From Phytohabitans maris (GTDB lineage Bacteria > Actinomycetota > Actinomycetes > Mycobacteriales > Micromonosporaceae), in assembly GCF_031085175.1 (NCBI RefSeq), contig NZ_JAVHUY010000005.1, forward strand, positions 62,001-126,000: a DNA stretch of 64,000 bases. The letters run 5' to 3'. The notes beneath the pieces were generated by a model. The model made no database searches and was not told the origin of the DNA. It worked only from the letters and a program-made list of their open reading frames with translations. Every line of letters starts with the position of its first letter. Position 1 is the first letter of the stretch. Of the stretch, positions 27,577 through 38,306 are shown one piece after another. A program made the translations under genes and the position numbers.

Positions 27577-28467
27577 GTGCACGACGACTCCAGCGCGCCG
27601 CCCGACGACGACACCGAGCTTGTGGTGGTGACCGGCGTCTCCGGCGGCGGGCGCAGCACCGTGGCCCGGGCGCTGGAAAACGTCGGCTTCTACGTGGTCG
27701 ACAACCTGCCGCAGGCTCTCATGCTCGACATGGCCGAGCTGGCGCAAAAGGCCGGCGGCGCCGCCCGGCACACCGCGATGGTGCTCGACGTGCGCAGCCG
27801 CGCGTTCTCGACGGACCTGGTGGGTGCGATCAGGGCGCTCAAGGAGCGGGGCTTCCACCCGCGGGTGGTGTTCGTCGACGCGGACGACGAGGTGCTGATC
27901 CGGCGGTTCGAGAGCGTGCGGCGTTCGCATCCGCTGCAGGGTGACGGGCGGCTCGCGGACGGGATCGCGGCCGAGCGCAAGCTGCTCGAAGAGGCGCGTG
28001 ACCATGCCGACGTGATCATCGACACCAGCCACCTCAACGTCAACCAGCTGCGGCGGCGGGTGGAGGAGCTCTTCGGCGGCGAAGACGCGCGGCGGCTGCG
28101 GGTGACGGTGCTCTCGTTCGGCTTCAAGTACGGGCTGCCGCAGGACGCCGACTTCGTGCTGGACGCGCGTTTCCTCCCCAACCCGTACTGGGTGCCCGAG
28201 CTGCGCGAGCACAACGGGCAGGAGGAGGAGGTCAGCGGCTACGTGCTGGGGCAGCCGGGCGCCGGGGAGTTCGTCGCGACGTACGCCAGCCTGATCGGGG
28301 CCACCGCGCCCGGCTTCGAGCGGGAGGGCAAGCGCTACCTCACCGTGGCCGTCGGGTGTACCGGTGGAAAGCACCGCAGTGTGGCAATCGCCGAGGAACT
28401 GGCCGATCGGCTGAGACAGTCGCGCATCTCCGCCCACGCGTCGCACCGTGACCTGGGGCGCGAGTGA
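27577..28467 (+). CDS. rapZ: RNase adapter / nucleotide-binding protein RapZ (YvcJ)
   Basis: This 296-residue P-loop protein belongs to the RapZ/YvcJ family. The Walker A is VTGVSGGGRSTVARAL (residues about 16-31), followed by GFYVVDNLPQAL, VVFVDADDEVLIRRF, RRSHPL and the conserved VSFGFKYGLP-like VLSFGFKYGLPQDADFVLDA (about 171). The C-terminal domain shows GCTGGKHRSVAIAEELA (about 262), the RNA- or metabolite-binding end. In E. coli RapZ tunes RNase E cleavage of GlmZ; in Gram-positives the role is less clear. GTG 27577 appears to be leaderless. The gene overlaps yvcK by GTGA, and rapZ-yvcK-whiA is the conserved order in actinobacteria and firmicutes. Confidence 0.94.
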   Translation: MHDDSSAPPDDDTELVVVTGVSGGGRSTVARALENVGFYVVDNLPQALMLDMAELAQKAGGAARHTAMVLDVRSRAFSTDLVGAIRALKERGFHPRVVFVDADDEVLIRRFESVRRSHPLQGDGRLADGIAAERKLLEEARDHADVIIDTSHLNVNQLRRRVEELFGGEDARRLRVTVLSFGFKYGLPQDADFVLDARFLPNPYWVPELREHNGQEEEVSGYVLGQPGAGEFVATYASLIGATAPGFEREGKRYLTVAVGCTGGKHRSVAIAEELADRLRQSRISAHASHRDLGRE

Positions 28468-29468
28468 GCGAGCGCGAAACCTCAGCGGGCGGTGCCGCCG
28501 GCCCGCCGCAGCGGGTCGTGGCGTTCGGTGGCGGGCACGGGCTTGCCGCCTCGCTGCGGGCGCTGCGCCTGTGCCAGGCCGAGCTCGACCTGGACATCAC
28601 CGCCGTGGTGACGGTGGGTGACGACGGCGGCTCCAGCGGGCGGCTGCGGGCCGAGCGGGGTGCGCTGCCCCCCGGTGACCTGCGCCAGGCCCTGGCCGCG
28701 CTCGCCACGCCCGGGAAACAGATGCCCGGCACGAGCGTGGCCACCGCCGACCTCTTCCAGCACCGGTTCCGGCCGCCCGGGCCGCTGACCGGCCACACCG
28801 TGGGCAACCTGGTGCTGCTCGGCCTGATGGAGCTGCTCGGCGACCCGGTGGCCGCCCTCGACCACGCCGCCGCGATGGTGGGCGCGGCCGGGCGGGTGCT
28901 GCCGATGTCGTGCGAGCCGCTCGGGATCGAGGCCGAGGTGCAGGGCGCCGACCCGGCGGTACCCGACGACGTGCTGACCGTCCGCGGGCAGCACGCGGTC
29001 GCGGTGACCCGGGGGCGCGTGCTGTCGGTGCGGTTGACGCCACCGCGGGCGGCGGCCTGCCCCCAGGCGGTCGCGGCCATCGCGGCGGCCGACTGGTTGA
29101 TCTTCGGGCCGGGCAGCTGGTACACGAGCGTGATCCCGCACCTGCTCATGCCCGAGCTGGCCGCCGCGATCGTCGCCAGCCCCGCCCGCCGCCTGGTCAC
29201 CCTCAACCTGGCGGAGGAGAAGGAGACGCTGGGGCTCTCGGTCGCCGGCCATCTGGCGGCCCTGCGCTGGTACCTGCCGGAGCTGAAAGTCGACACGGTC
29301 GTCGCGGACGAGAAGGCCGTAGGCGACCCCGAACCCGTCCGGCATGCGGCAGAATCGCTGGGTGCGCGGCTCACCCTCGCCCCGGTGGCGATGTCCGACG
29401 GCAGCGCGCGGCACGATCCGGCGGCGCTCGGCGCCGCACTGGTGCCTGTCTTGGGCGCCGGTCGTTAG
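28464..29468 (+). CDS. Gluconeogenesis factor YvcK/CofD-like protein
   Basis: This 334-residue protein belongs to the YvcK (GlmR/CuvA) family, which in other Gram-positives is needed for cell-wall precursor supply during gluconeogenic growth and binds UDP-GlcNAc. It shows VVAFGGGHGLAASLRALR (residues about 18-35), VVTVGDDGGSSGRLRAERG (about 50), PPGDLRQALAAL and IFGPGSWYTSVIPHLL (about 213), all family hallmarks. The GTG at 28464 overlaps the rapZ stop. whiA follows after 43 nt. Its role may connect sugar-phosphate flux with envelope synthesis, which fits the glycolytic genes downstream. Confidence 0.92.
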   Translation: MSERETSAGGAAGPPQRVVAFGGGHGLAASLRALRLCQAELDLDITAVVTVGDDGGSSGRLRAERGALPPGDLRQALAALATPGKQMPGTSVATADLFQHRFRPPGPLTGHTVGNLVLLGLMELLGDPVAALDHAAAMVGAAGRVLPMSCEPLGIEAEVQGADPAVPDDVLTVRGQHAVAVTRGRVLSVRLTPPRAAACPQAVAAIAAADWLIFGPGSWYTSVIPHLLMPELAAAIVASPARRLVTLNLAEEKETLGLSVAGHLAALRWYLPELKVDTVVADEKAVGDPEPVRHAAESLGARLTLAPVAMSDGSARHDPAALGAALVPVLGAGR

Positions 29469-29511
29469 TCACAACTGAAGCACCCGCAACTGTCCAGGAG
29501 ATGACGACGAG

Positions 29512-30492
29512 ATGGCTATGACCGCGGCGGTCAAGGACGAGCTGAGCCGGGTCGACGTGCCGAAGCCGTGCTGCCGCCGATCGGAGATGGCCGCGCTGCT
29601 CCGGTTCGCCGGCGGCTTGCACATCGTCTCCGGCCGCGTCGTCGTGGAGGCCGAGCTGGACACCGGCGCGGTCGCCCGGCGGCTGCGGCGCGAGGTGGCC
29701 GAGGTGTACGGCTATCCGAGCGAGATACACGTTCTGGCTTCGGGCGGGCTGCGCAAGGGCAGCCACTACATCGTCCGCGTGGTCAAGGACGGCGAGGCGC
29801 TGGCCCGCCAGACCGGCCTGCTCGACGTGCGCGGCCGGCCGGTGCGCGGCCTCCCGCCGCACGTGGTCTCGGCCGGCGTGTGCTGCGCGGTGTCGGCGTG
29901 GCGAGGGGCGTTCATGGCGCACGGCTCGCTGACCGAGCCGGGCCGCTCGTGCGCGCTGGAGATCACCAGCCCCGGGCCGGAGTCGGCGCTCGCGCTGGTC
30001 GGCGCCGCGCGGCGGATCGGCGTCAGCGCCAAGCAGCGCGAGGTCCGCGGCGTCGACCGGGTCGTGGTCAAGGACGGCGACGCGATCGCCGCGCTGCTCA
30101 CCCGCATCGGCGCGCACTCCAGCGTGCTCTCGTGGGAGGAGCGCCGGGTGCGCCGCGAGGTCCGCGCGACCGCCAACCGCCTGGCCAACTTCGACGACGC
30201 CAACCTGCGCCGCAGCGCGCGGGCGGCGGTCGCCGCGGCGGCCAGGGTGACCCGCGCCCTGGAGATCCTCGCCGACGACGCCCCCAACCACCTGACGAGC
30301 GCCGGCCAACTGCGCCTGGAACACCGCCAAGCCTCACTGGAAGAGCTCGGCGCCTTGGCGGACCCGCCACTGACAAAGGACGCCATCGCGGGACGAATCC
30401 GCCGGCTCCTCGCATTGGCCGACAAGCGCGCGAGAGACCTCGGAATCCCCGACACTGAGGCCGCCGTCACACCCGAAATGCTCGTCGGATAA
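29512..30492 (+). CDS. whiA: Sporulation/cell-division regulator WhiA
   Basis: WhiA (326 residues) controls the switch from aerial growth to sporulation septation in filamentous actinobacteria and acts with WhiB. It begins [20 protein letters not shown] and has the LAGLIDADG-like N-terminal fold ([40 protein letters not shown], about residue 132) and a C-terminal helix-turn-helix ([20 protein letters not shown], about 270, then [10 protein letters not shown]). Length and both domains are complete. A 23-bp perfect inverted repeat follows the gene, before gap. Confidence 0.95.
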   Translation: MAMTAAVKDELSRVDVPKPCCRRSEMAALLRFAGGLHIVSGRVVVEAELDTGAVARRLRREVAEVYGYPSEIHVLASGGLRKGSHYIVRVVKDGEALARQTGLLDVRGRPVRGLPPHVVSAGVCCAVSAWRGAFMAHGSLTEPGRSCALEITSPGPESALALVGAARRIGVSAKQREVRGVDRVVVKDGDAIAALLTRIGAHSSVLSWEERRVRREVRATANRLANFDDANLRRSARAAVAAAARVTRALEILADDAPNHLTSAGQLRLEHRQASLEELGALADPPLTKDAIAGRIRRLLALADKRARDLGIPDTEAAVTPEMLVG

Positions 30493-30577
30493 TCACGAGA
30501 GCCGCGAACCGGGTAACCATCCGCTGGGCGTAACGGCGCTGGGCGGGGAGGCGTCCGCAGGCAGGCTGACCAGGTCA

Positions 30578-31729
<1,152 letters not shown>

Positions 31730-31730
<1 letters not shown>

Positions 31731-32917
31731 TGAAAACGCTGGACGACCTCCTCGCCGAGGGAGTCGAGGGTCGCCGCGTGCTCGTGCGCGCCGACCTCAA
31801 CGTCCCTCTGGACGGCAAGACCATCACGGACGACGGGCGCATCCGCGCGGTGCTGCCCACGGTGCGTGCGCTCAGCGAGGCGGGCGCCCGGGTCGTCGTC
31901 GTCTCCCACCTGGGCCGGCCCAAGGGCGCGCCCGACCCGAAGTACTCGCTCGAACCGGTCGCCCAGCGCCTGGGTGAGCTGCTCGACCGGCCGATCGCGT
32001 TCGCGACCGACACGGTCGGCGAGGCGGCCAAGGTGGTGACCGCGAGCCTGGCCTCGGGCGACGTGGCACTGCTCGAAAACCTGCGCTTCAACCCGGGTGA
32101 GACCAGCAAGGACGACGCCGCGCGCGGCGCGTTCGCGGACGAGCTGGCCGCGCTCGCCGAGGCGTACGTCGACGACGCGTTCGGCGCCGTCCACCGCAAG
32201 CACGCCAGCGTGTACGACGTGCCGGCCCGACTCCCGCACTTCGCGGGTGGGCTGGTGCTGCGCGAGCTGGAGGTGCTGAGCAAGCTCACCGGGCAGCCCG
32301 AGCGGCCGTACGTGGTGGTGCTCGGCGGCTCCAAGGTCTCCGACAAGCTCGCGGTGATCGAGGCGCTGCTGCCCAAGGTCGACAAGCTGCTCGTCGGCGG
32401 CGGCATGTGCTTCACGTTCCTCAAGGCACAGGGGCACGAGGTCGGCAAGTCGCTGCTCGAAGAGGACATGGTCGACACCTGCCGCGACCTGCTCGACCGC
32501 GCCGCCGGCCGGATCGTGCTCCCGGTCGACGTGGTGGCGGCGACCGCGTTCGCGGCCGACGCCGAGCACGACGTGGTCGACGCCGGGGCGATCCCGGCCG
32601 ACCGGCTCGGCCTCGACATCGGCCCGGCCAGCACCGCGCTCTTCGCCGAGGCGCTCGCCCCGGCCAAGACCGTGTTCTGGAACGGCCCGATGGGCGTCTT
32701 CGAGCTCGCGCCGTTCGCGGCCGGCACCCGGGGCGTAGCCGAGGCGATCACCAAGGTCGACGGCTTCACCGTGGTCGGCGGCGGCGACTCGGCGGCGGCC
32801 GTGCGCACGCTCGGCCTCCACGAGGCGGCGTTCGGGCACATCTCGACCGGCGGGGGCGCCTCGCTGGAGTACCTGGAGGGCAAGACCCTCCCCGGTGTCG
32901 CCGCGTTGGAGCAGTGA
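31730..32917 (+). CDS. pgk: Phosphoglycerate kinase
   Basis: Pgk (395 residues) makes ATP from 1,3-bisphosphoglycerate. The N-terminal domain shows [20 protein letters not shown] (residues about 16-35), [14 protein letters not shown] and [12 protein letters not shown]. The C-terminal domain has [27 protein letters not shown]-like [23 protein letters not shown] and [11 protein letters not shown] with [16 protein letters not shown] at the end. Length matches bacterial Pgk. The ATG at 31730 overlaps the gap stop and the TGA overlaps the tpiA ATG. Confidence 0.96.
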
Positions 32918-33711
32918 TGGCAGCGAAGGCGTCGCGCCGGCCGCTGATGGCCGGCAACTGGAAGATGAACCTCAACCACCTCGAGGCCAACCTGCTCGTG
33001 CAGAAGCTGGCCGCGAGCCTCAACGAGCAGCAGCTCACCGACGTCGAGGCGGTGGTGCTGCCGCCGTTCACCGACATCCGTACGGTGCAGACGCTGGTCG
33101 ACGGCGACAAGCTCCTGCTCGGGTACGGCGCGCAGGACCTCTCGCCGCACCCGAAGGGCGCCTACACCGGCGACATCTCCGGGCCGATGCTGGCCAAGCT
33201 CGGCTGCCAGTACGTGGTGGTGGGGCACTCGGAGCGCCGGGAGTACCACCAGGAGGACGACGCGCTGGTCAACACGAAGGTCAAGGCCGCGCTGGCCAAC
33301 GACCTCGCGCCGATCATGTGCATCGGTGAGGGGCTGGAGATCCGCGAGGCCGGCGAGCACGTGGCGTACGTGATCGCCCAGCTCGACGCCGGCCTCGACA
33401 AGCTCACCCCGGCCCAGGTGGAGAAGGTCGTGGTGGCGTACGAGCCGGTGTGGGCGATCGGCACCGGCAAGACCGCCACGCCCGAGGACGCCCAGGAGGT
33501 GTGCGGAGCCATCCGCGCGCGGATCGGCGAGAAGTTCGGGGCGTCGACGGCCGAGGTCGTGCGCGTGCTGTACGGCGGCTCGGTCAAGGCGGCCAACGTC
33601 GCCAGCATCATGGCCCAGCCCGACGTCGACGGCGCCCTGGTTGGCGGGGCGAGCATCGACGCCGAGGAGTTCGTGCAGATCTGCCGCTTTCCGGAGCACA
33701 TCCAGCGCTGA
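32917..33711 (+). CDS. tpiA: Triosephosphate isomerase
   Basis: TpiA (264 residues) interconverts dihydroxyacetone phosphate and glyceraldehyde 3-phosphate. It shows [16 protein letters not shown] (Lys of the active site in NWKMN), [16 protein letters not shown] (catalytic His), [16 protein letters not shown] (catalytic Glu, flexible loop IGTGKTA) and [12 protein letters not shown] for phosphate binding. It starts at ATG 32917 inside the pgk stop. It ends the operon and is followed 8 nt later by the T2 hairpin. Confidence 0.96.
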   Translation: MAAKASRRPLMAGNWKMNLNHLEANLLVQKLAASLNEQQLTDVEAVVLPPFTDIRTVQTLVDGDKLLLGYGAQDLSPHPKGAYTGDISGPMLAKLGCQYVVVGHSERREYHQEDDALVNTKVKAALANDLAPIMCIGEGLEIREAGEHVAYVIAQLDAGLDKLTPAQVEKVVVAYEPVWAIGTGKTATPEDAQEVCGAIRARIGEKFGASTAEVVRVLYGGSVKAANVASIMAQPDVDGALVGGASIDAEEFVQICRFPEHIQR

Positions 33712-33718
33712 CGCTTCT

Positions 33719-33772
33719 GTGATCAAAGCTCCCTTCAAGTCGTTCTAACAACTTGGCGGGAGCTTTGATCAT
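33719..33772. terminator. Repeat-family hairpin between tpiA and the SARP gene (copy T2)
   Basis: GTGATCAAAGCTCCC (33719-33733) and GGGAGCTTTGATCAT (33758-33772) form the outer stem and the inner AGTCGTT-CT-AACAACT extends it. It lies between convergent genes. The TGA stop of the regulator (33771-33769) is inside the right arm, as in the T1 copy. Confidence 0.75.
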
Positions 33773-36700
33773 GCGGGAGGAGGCAGGCCCGCCAGCTTGC
33801 CGCGGACCTCGTCCGCCTCGGGCTGGTCGAGCTCCTCCAGCAGCACCAGGGCCTGCCGCCACGCGCGGCGGGCCCTTTCGCGATCACCGGCCGCGTGGTG
33901 GGCGTCGCCGAGGCGGGTGAGCGTACCGGCCTCGTGCGACCGGTCGCCGGCCACCCGAAACATCTCCAGCGCCCGCCCGAAGCTCGCCACCGCCTCGCGC
34001 TGGTTGCCCAGATGGTGGTGGGCGTACCCGATGCTGTCCAGCGTCGCCGCCACGCCCGGCCGGTGGTCGATCTCGCGCAGCAGCGCCAGCGCCTGCTCGC
34101 AGTGCTCCAGCGCCTCCCGGTACTCGCCGTTCTGCGCGTGGTACCAGCCGACGTTGTTGAGCGCGTTCGCCTCGCCGACCCGGTGGCCGCCGGCCCGGTA
34201 CAGGTCGAGCGCCTTGCTCGCGTGGTAGAGCGCGTCCCGCTGGTGCCCCTGCGAGCCGCACATGAAGGCGAGGTTGCGGTGGGTGTTGGCCTCGCCGAGC
34301 CAGTCGCCGATCTCGCCGAAGACGTCGAGCGCCCGCCAGTAGTTCACGTGCGCGTCCACGAAGCGCCCCACCCGCGCGTACGCCCGGGCCAGCCCGCGGT
34401 GCGCGTCGGCCTCGTCCGGGCGGTGGCCCAGGCGGCGGGCGGCGGTGAGCGCCAGGTCCTGCACCCCGGCCCAGTCGTGCCAGTGCCCCTGCCGGTCGAG
34501 GTACGTGGTGAGCGCCCAGGCCAGCTGCCACGTGTGCGAGTCGCAGCCGGCGGTGGCGGTGTGCTCGACGACCGCGAGCAGCGTGGCGTGCTCGGCCGCG
34601 AACCAGGCCAGCGCCTGCCGCTGGTCACCCACCCCGTCGACCGTCACGCCCGGCTGGGCCGGTGTGCGGGTGATCTGGTCACGGTGCGGGTTGAGCCGCT
34701 CGTCCGCCGCGTACGCGGTGTGCAGGTAGTGGTCGAGCAGCCGGTGCAGCGCCGCCTGCCGCTCCTGGGGCGGGTTGGCCCGCGCGGCGAGCTCGGCCGC
34801 GTACGCGCGGAGCAGGTCGTGGAACGCGTACCGCTCGGGCGCCTGCTCGGCCAGCAGCCGGGCCCGGGCCAGCTCGGCCAGCAGCGGCCGCACCTGCGCG
34901 GGCGGTACGCCGGCGAGGCTGGCCGCGGCGGCCGTCGCCAGGTCGGGGCCGGGGTGGAGGCCGAGCAGCCGGAAGAGGCGCGCGGCCGGCTCGCTCAGCG
35001 ACCGGTACGACCAGGAGAAGACAGCGCGCACGTCGGTGGCCGGGTCGGCGCCGGAGAACGCGTCGAGCCCGCCGCGCGCCTGCCCCAGCTCGGCGGCGAG
35101 CGCGGCGAGGGAGAGGCCGGGCCGGGTCGCGGCCCGCGCGGCGACGATCACCAGGGCGAGGGGGAGGCCGGCGCAGGCCCGCACGAGCTCGGCCAGCGCC
35201 TCCGGCTCGGCCGCCACCCGGTCCGCACCCAGGCGGCGGGCGAGCAGGCGCACGGCCTCGTCGGGGTCCAGCAGATCCAGGGGTACCGGGTGCGCGCCCT
35301 CGGCCGCCACCAGGCCGGCGAGCTGGTCGCGGCTGGTCACGATCACCAGGCACCCGGGGGAGCCGGGCAGCAGCGGGCGTACCTGGTCGGCGTCGCGGGC
35401 GTTGTCGAGCACCACCAGCATCCGCCGCCCGGCCAGGAGGCTGCGGTAGAGCGCGGCCTGGGCGTCCAGCCCCACGGGCATCCGCTGCGCCGGGACGTGG
35501 AGGGCGTCGAGGAAGCCGCGTACCGCCTCGTCGGGCGGGACCGGCCCGGCCGGGTCGAAGCCGCGCAGGTTGACGTAGAGCTGCCCGTCGGGGAAGCGGT
35601 CGGCGACCCGGTGGGCCCAGTGCACGGCGAGCGCGGTCTTGCCCACGCCGGCGGTGCCGTCGATCGCCGAGATCACGACCGCCGTACCGGGGCCGGTGCG
35701 GGCGCTGGGCAGCAGCGCGTCGAGCCGTTCCAGCTGGGTGGCCCGCCCGGTGAAGCCCGGCACCGCGGCCGGGAGCTGGCGCGGTCGCGGGTCCGCGCGC
35801 CGGACGACCTGCTCCTGCCGCAGGATGCGCAGGTGGGTGTCGCGCAGCTCGGCGGAGGGCTCGACCCCGAGCTCGTCGGCGAGGCGGCGGCTCACCTCGG
35901 CGAAGAGCGAGAGCGCGGCGGCCCGCTCGCCGGAGCCGGAGAGCGCGACCATCAGCTTGGCGGCCACCCCCTCGTGCAGCGGCTCGTCCGGCGCGAGCTC
36001 CTGCAGCCGGGCCACGGCGGCCTCGTGGAGCCCCAGGTCGGCGGCGAGGTCCGCGTACGCCAGGGCGGCGCGCACCCGCCGCCGGGCCGCCGCGACCGCC
36101 GCCGGGTGGGAGCGGAGCCGGGGGCTCGCACCGGCCAGCACCGGGCCGCGCCAGCAGCGCAGCGCCCGGTCGAGCAGGTCGACCGCGGCGGCGGGATCGG
36201 GCTCGGCGGTGCCCCGCTCGACCAGCTCCTGGAACTGCGCCAGGTCGAGCTCGTCGGTGTCGAGGTCGATCGCGTACCCGTCGCCGGCCAGCCGGATGAC
36301 CTTGCCGGGGGAGCGCGGCTCGCGGTCCGGGTCGAGGCGCCCGCGCAGCCGCCCCACGTACGTCTGCACCATGCTCAGGCAGGTCTTCGGCGGCTGGTCG
36401 CCCCAGAGCACGTCGACGATCTCGTCGCGGCTGACCACTCGGCCGGGCTGGAGCGCGAGCAGGGCGAGCAGGTCGCGCTGGGGCGCCGGGCCGAGGTCGA
36501 CCGCCGCCGGGCCGGTCCGCACCGAGAGCGGCCCCAGCACCTCCACCCGCAGCGGGCGGCCGGCGTCGGGCTCCGGGCGGGGGCCGGGCAGCGCGGCGAG
36601 CAGCCGGTCACGGTCGAACGCGGCCAACCCGAGCGCCTCGGCGAGCCGGCGCAGCGAGGGGGCACGGGGCGCGTCGACCCGCTCGTGCTCGATGTCCCGG

Positions 36701-36816
36701 ATCGTGCGTACGCTGACGGCGGCGCCGGCCGCCAGCTCCTGCTGGGAGAGGCCGGCCGCCAGGCGGTATCGGCGCAGCAACGAGCCCACCGTCGCCTCGG
36801 CGTTCTGGGGCGCCAT
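33769..36816 (-). CDS. XRE-SARP-NB-ARC-TPR regulator (AfsR-like)
   Basis: The start at ATG 36816 gives 1015 residues; an upstream in-frame ATG at 36939 would add 41 residues of no known domain. An XRE helix-turn-helix comes first (LLRRYRLAAGLSQQELAAGA, about residue 13), then the OmpR-type winged helix of SARPs (about 90-165; VEVLGPLSVRTGPAAVDLG, VSRDEIVDVLWGD), the BTAD domain to about 330, an NB-ARC ATPase with Walker A DGTAGVGKTALAVHW (about 387) and ITSRDQL-like VIVTSRDQLAGL, and C-terminal TPRs (about 790-1000; HRNLAFMCGSQGHQRDALYH, ALNNVGWYHAQNGEYREAL). Such proteins activate secondary metabolism or development in response to unknown signals. XRE plus SARP is a less common combination than SARP alone. 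No biosynthetic cluster is visible nearby. Confidence 0.88.
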   Translation of the reverse strand: MAPQNAEATVGSLLRRYRLAAGLSQQELAAGAAVSVRTIRDIEHERVDAPRAPSLRRLAEALGLAAFDRDRLLAALPGPRPEPDAGRPLRVEVLGPLSVRTGPAAVDLGPAPQRDLLALLALQPGRVVSRDEIVDVLWGDQPPKTCLSMVQTYVGRLRGRLDPDREPRSPGKVIRLAGDGYAIDLDTDELDLAQFQELVERGTAEPDPAAAVDLLDRALRCWRGPVLAGASPRLRSHPAAVAAARRRVRAALAYADLAADLGLHEAAVARLQELAPDEPLHEGVAAKLMVALSGSGERAAALSLFAEVSRRLADELGVEPSAELRDTHLRILRQEQVVRRADPRPRQLPAAVPGFTGRATQLERLDALLPSARTGPGTAVVISAIDGTAGVGKTALAVHWAHRVADRFPDGQLYVNLRGFDPAGPVPPDEAVRGFLDALHVPAQRMPVGLDAQAALYRSLLAGRRMLVVLDNARDADQVRPLLPGSPGCLVIVTSRDQLAGLVAAEGAHPVPLDLLDPDEAVRLLARRLGADRVAAEPEALAELVRACAGLPLALVIVAARAATRPGLSLAALAAELGQARGGLDAFSGADPATDVRAVFSWSYRSLSEPAARLFRLLGLHPGPDLATAAAASLAGVPPAQVRPLLAELARARLLAEQAPERYAFHDLLRAYAAELAARANPPQERQAALHRLLDHYLHTAYAADERLNPHRDQITRTPAQPGVTVDGVGDQRQALAWFAAEHATLLAVVEHTATAGCDSHTWQLAWALTTYLDRQGHWHDWAGVQDLALTAARRLGHRPDEADAHRGLARAYARVGRFVDAHVNYWRALDVFGEIGDWLGEANTHRNLAFMCGSQGHQRDALYHASKALDLYRAGGHRVGEANALNNVGWYHAQNGEYREALEHCEQALALLREIDHRPGVAATLDSIGYAHHHLGNQREAVASFGRALEMFRVAGDRSHEAGTLTRLGDAHHAAGDRERARRAWRQALVLLEELDQPEADEVRGKLAGLPPPA

Positions 36817-37084
36817 ATCCGACTTGTTCCTCGCAAGCGTCCGGGCCGGTACCCGGGTCATCCTGCCGCTTTCTGCCGGCTGAGCAAACCCGCTTTCCGG
36901 CAGGAGCGCGTTTTCCCTGGTCAACGCCGGTGCGGCCACCGGTCCGGCCGGTTACCGCGCGTTGTGTCAGCGGCGGGCGGTGGTCCATATCGTCAGGCTG
37001 GCCGGTCGGGCCGGTTCGCACCGGATATGGGGGCGGTACGGGCCGGCCCGCCCGGATGCGCTTCCGCTATCCTTGGTGGGCTCC

Positions 37085-37112
37085 TTGGTGTCCATCGTCG
37101 ATGGGCTATCTT
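37085..37112 (+). promoter_or_regulatory. Candidate secG promoter in the 332-bp divergent region
   Basis: TTGGTG (37085-37090) and TATCTT (37107-37112) are 16 bp apart, 37 bp before secG. The rest of the intergenic space 36817-37148 holds a direct repeat CCGCTTTC (36866 and 36890, 24 bp apart) near the regulator start, possibly its own operator, and nothing else recognisable. Confidence 0.35.
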
Positions 37113-37148
37113 CGATGGGCTTCTGTGTCGAGAGGACTGAGCGCCACC

Positions 37149-37403
37149 ATGCCGATCGCGTTCGCATACACGTTGATCGTGTTGCTGGTCATCACCAGCT
37201 TCCTGCTGATGCTGCTGATCCTGCTGCACCGGGGCAAGGGCGGCGGGCTGTCGAGCATGTTCGGTGGCGGTGTGAGCACCAGCCTCGCCGGTTCGTCCGT
37301 CGCCGAGAAAAACCTCGACCGTTACACCATCCTGGTGGGAATCGTCTGGTTTGCCTGCATTGTCGGCCTGGGCCTTTGGCTCAAACTCGCGATGAACTCT
37401 TAG
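37149..37403 (+). CDS. secG: Preprotein translocase subunit SecG
   Basis: SecG (84 residues) is the small non-essential subunit of the SecYEG channel. It has two membrane helices (residues about 4-26, FAYTLIVLLVITSFLLML; and 58-80, YTILVGIVWFACIVGLGLW) joined by the conserved Gly-rich loop LLHRGKGGGLSSMFGGG. The start is ATG 37149, with AGAGGACTGAG upstream. The neighbourhood gap-pgk-tpiA-secG is the usual one in actinobacteria, here separated by an inserted convergent regulator gene. rbpA follows. Confidence 0.95.
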   Translation: MPIAFAYTLIVLLVITSFLLMLLILLHRGKGGGLSSMFGGGVSTSLAGSSVAEKNLDRYTILVGIVWFACIVGLGLWLKLAMNS

Positions 37404-37552
37404 GGCCCTCCGCACCGTACGTAGTCATAGACTCTGCGCGGTCTGATTTATCCGTGGTTCCCCTATGACGCGTTTCGGCCCTCTGCGGCACTTAGGGCCG
37501 GAGCGTCGATCGCGAACGTCGAACCCTCACTCGACGACAGGAGCGAAGAGCC

Positions 37553-37897
37553 GTGCCACATGGCAGCGCCATCCGCGGCACTCGCGTCGGATCGGGCCCT
37601 GTCCGGCCCACCGAGCGGTGTGACCCCGCCCCCCGCCGGCCCGTGACGTACTGGTGCGCCAAGGGCCACTCGATCGAGGTCCTGCTGGCGGCCGAGGCCG
37701 CGCCGCCGGCCCACTGGGACTGCCCCCGCTGCGGCCAGCCCGCGGGCCTCGACCAGCTCAACCCGCCCGGCCCGTCCCGCGCCGAGCCCTACAAGTCCCA
37801 CCTGGCGTACGTGAAGGAGCGCCGCTCCGACGCCGACGGTGAGGCACTGCTCGCCGAGGCGCTGGCCGCCCTCCGGCGCCGCCGCGGCGAGGCCTGA
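37553..37897 (+). CDS. rbpA: RNA polymerase-binding protein RbpA
   Basis: RbpA (114 residues) binds RNA polymerase and the principal sigma factor and stabilises open complexes in actinobacteria. The N-terminal tail HGSAIRGTRVGSGP is followed by a zinc-ribbon-like core (YWCAKGHSIEVL and WDCPRCGQPAG, with Cys, His, Cys, Cys) and the basic sigma-interaction region PGPSRAEPYKSHLAYVKERR. The GTG at 37553 has CAGGAGCGAAG upstream. A GGCCCT/AGGGCC stem (37477-37499) lies between secG and rbpA and may be a terminator. Confidence 0.95.
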   Translation: MPHGSAIRGTRVGSGPVRPTERCDPAPRRPVTYWCAKGHSIEVLLAAEAAPPAHWDCPRCGQPAGLDQLNPPGPSRAEPYKSHLAYVKERRSDADGEALLAEALAALRRRRGEA

Positions 37898-38187
37898 CCC
37901 ACCCCGCTCCGCAACGCCCGTACGGTCCGTGGCGCTCGGACGTCTGATCCTCCGAGGTCTGAGCTACCGCGATGTCCGCCGTGGTCCGGACCGCTGCTCC
38001 CGCAGCCTCACCCTCCGTGGTTTCACAACCCCACCTTGGCCCCCGGGGCCGGTTTGGCCCCTTTAGTTCGATGATCCAAGGGACACCGGGTGAGTAGATC
38101 TCCAACCACCTGGGTGTCCACCGGCCGATTTCGGCCCGGAACGGGCCGCCAGCCAAAGCAGTGGTCGAGTCGCTCCGCGACGCCTTG

Positions 38188-38217
38188 GATCGTGGTATTT
38201 CAGCGCCTCCGGGGGCA
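38188..38217 (+). repeat. Half copy of the AGATCGTGGTAY hairpin
   Basis: GATCGTGGTATTTCAG followed by GCGCCTCCGGGGGCA matches the left half and inner stem of the copy at 23862, but the right arm ATACCACGATCT is missing. It is probably a truncated copy. Confidence 0.55.
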
Positions 38218-38256
38218 CAAGGCCGGACGGCCGCTGGGCGGTTGGAGAGCGGCGGC

Positions 38257-38306
38257 AGATCGTGGTACGAAACCGCCGTTGGAAGGGCGGTTTCGTACCA
38301 CGATCT
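38257..38306. repeat. AGATCGTGGTAY hairpin with 21-bp perfect arms
   Basis: The arms 38257-38277 (AGATCGTGGTACGAAACCGC and one more base) and 38286-38306 are perfectly complementary over 21 bp around an 8-nt loop. It is the longest copy of the family in the window. Confidence 0.75.

Noticed and set aside
33895-37140. Plus-strand frame of about 1080 codons opposite the XRE-SARP regulator
   Set aside because: The minus-strand gene shows complete domains; the plus-strand product is low-complexity Gly/Arg/Val and is a shadow.
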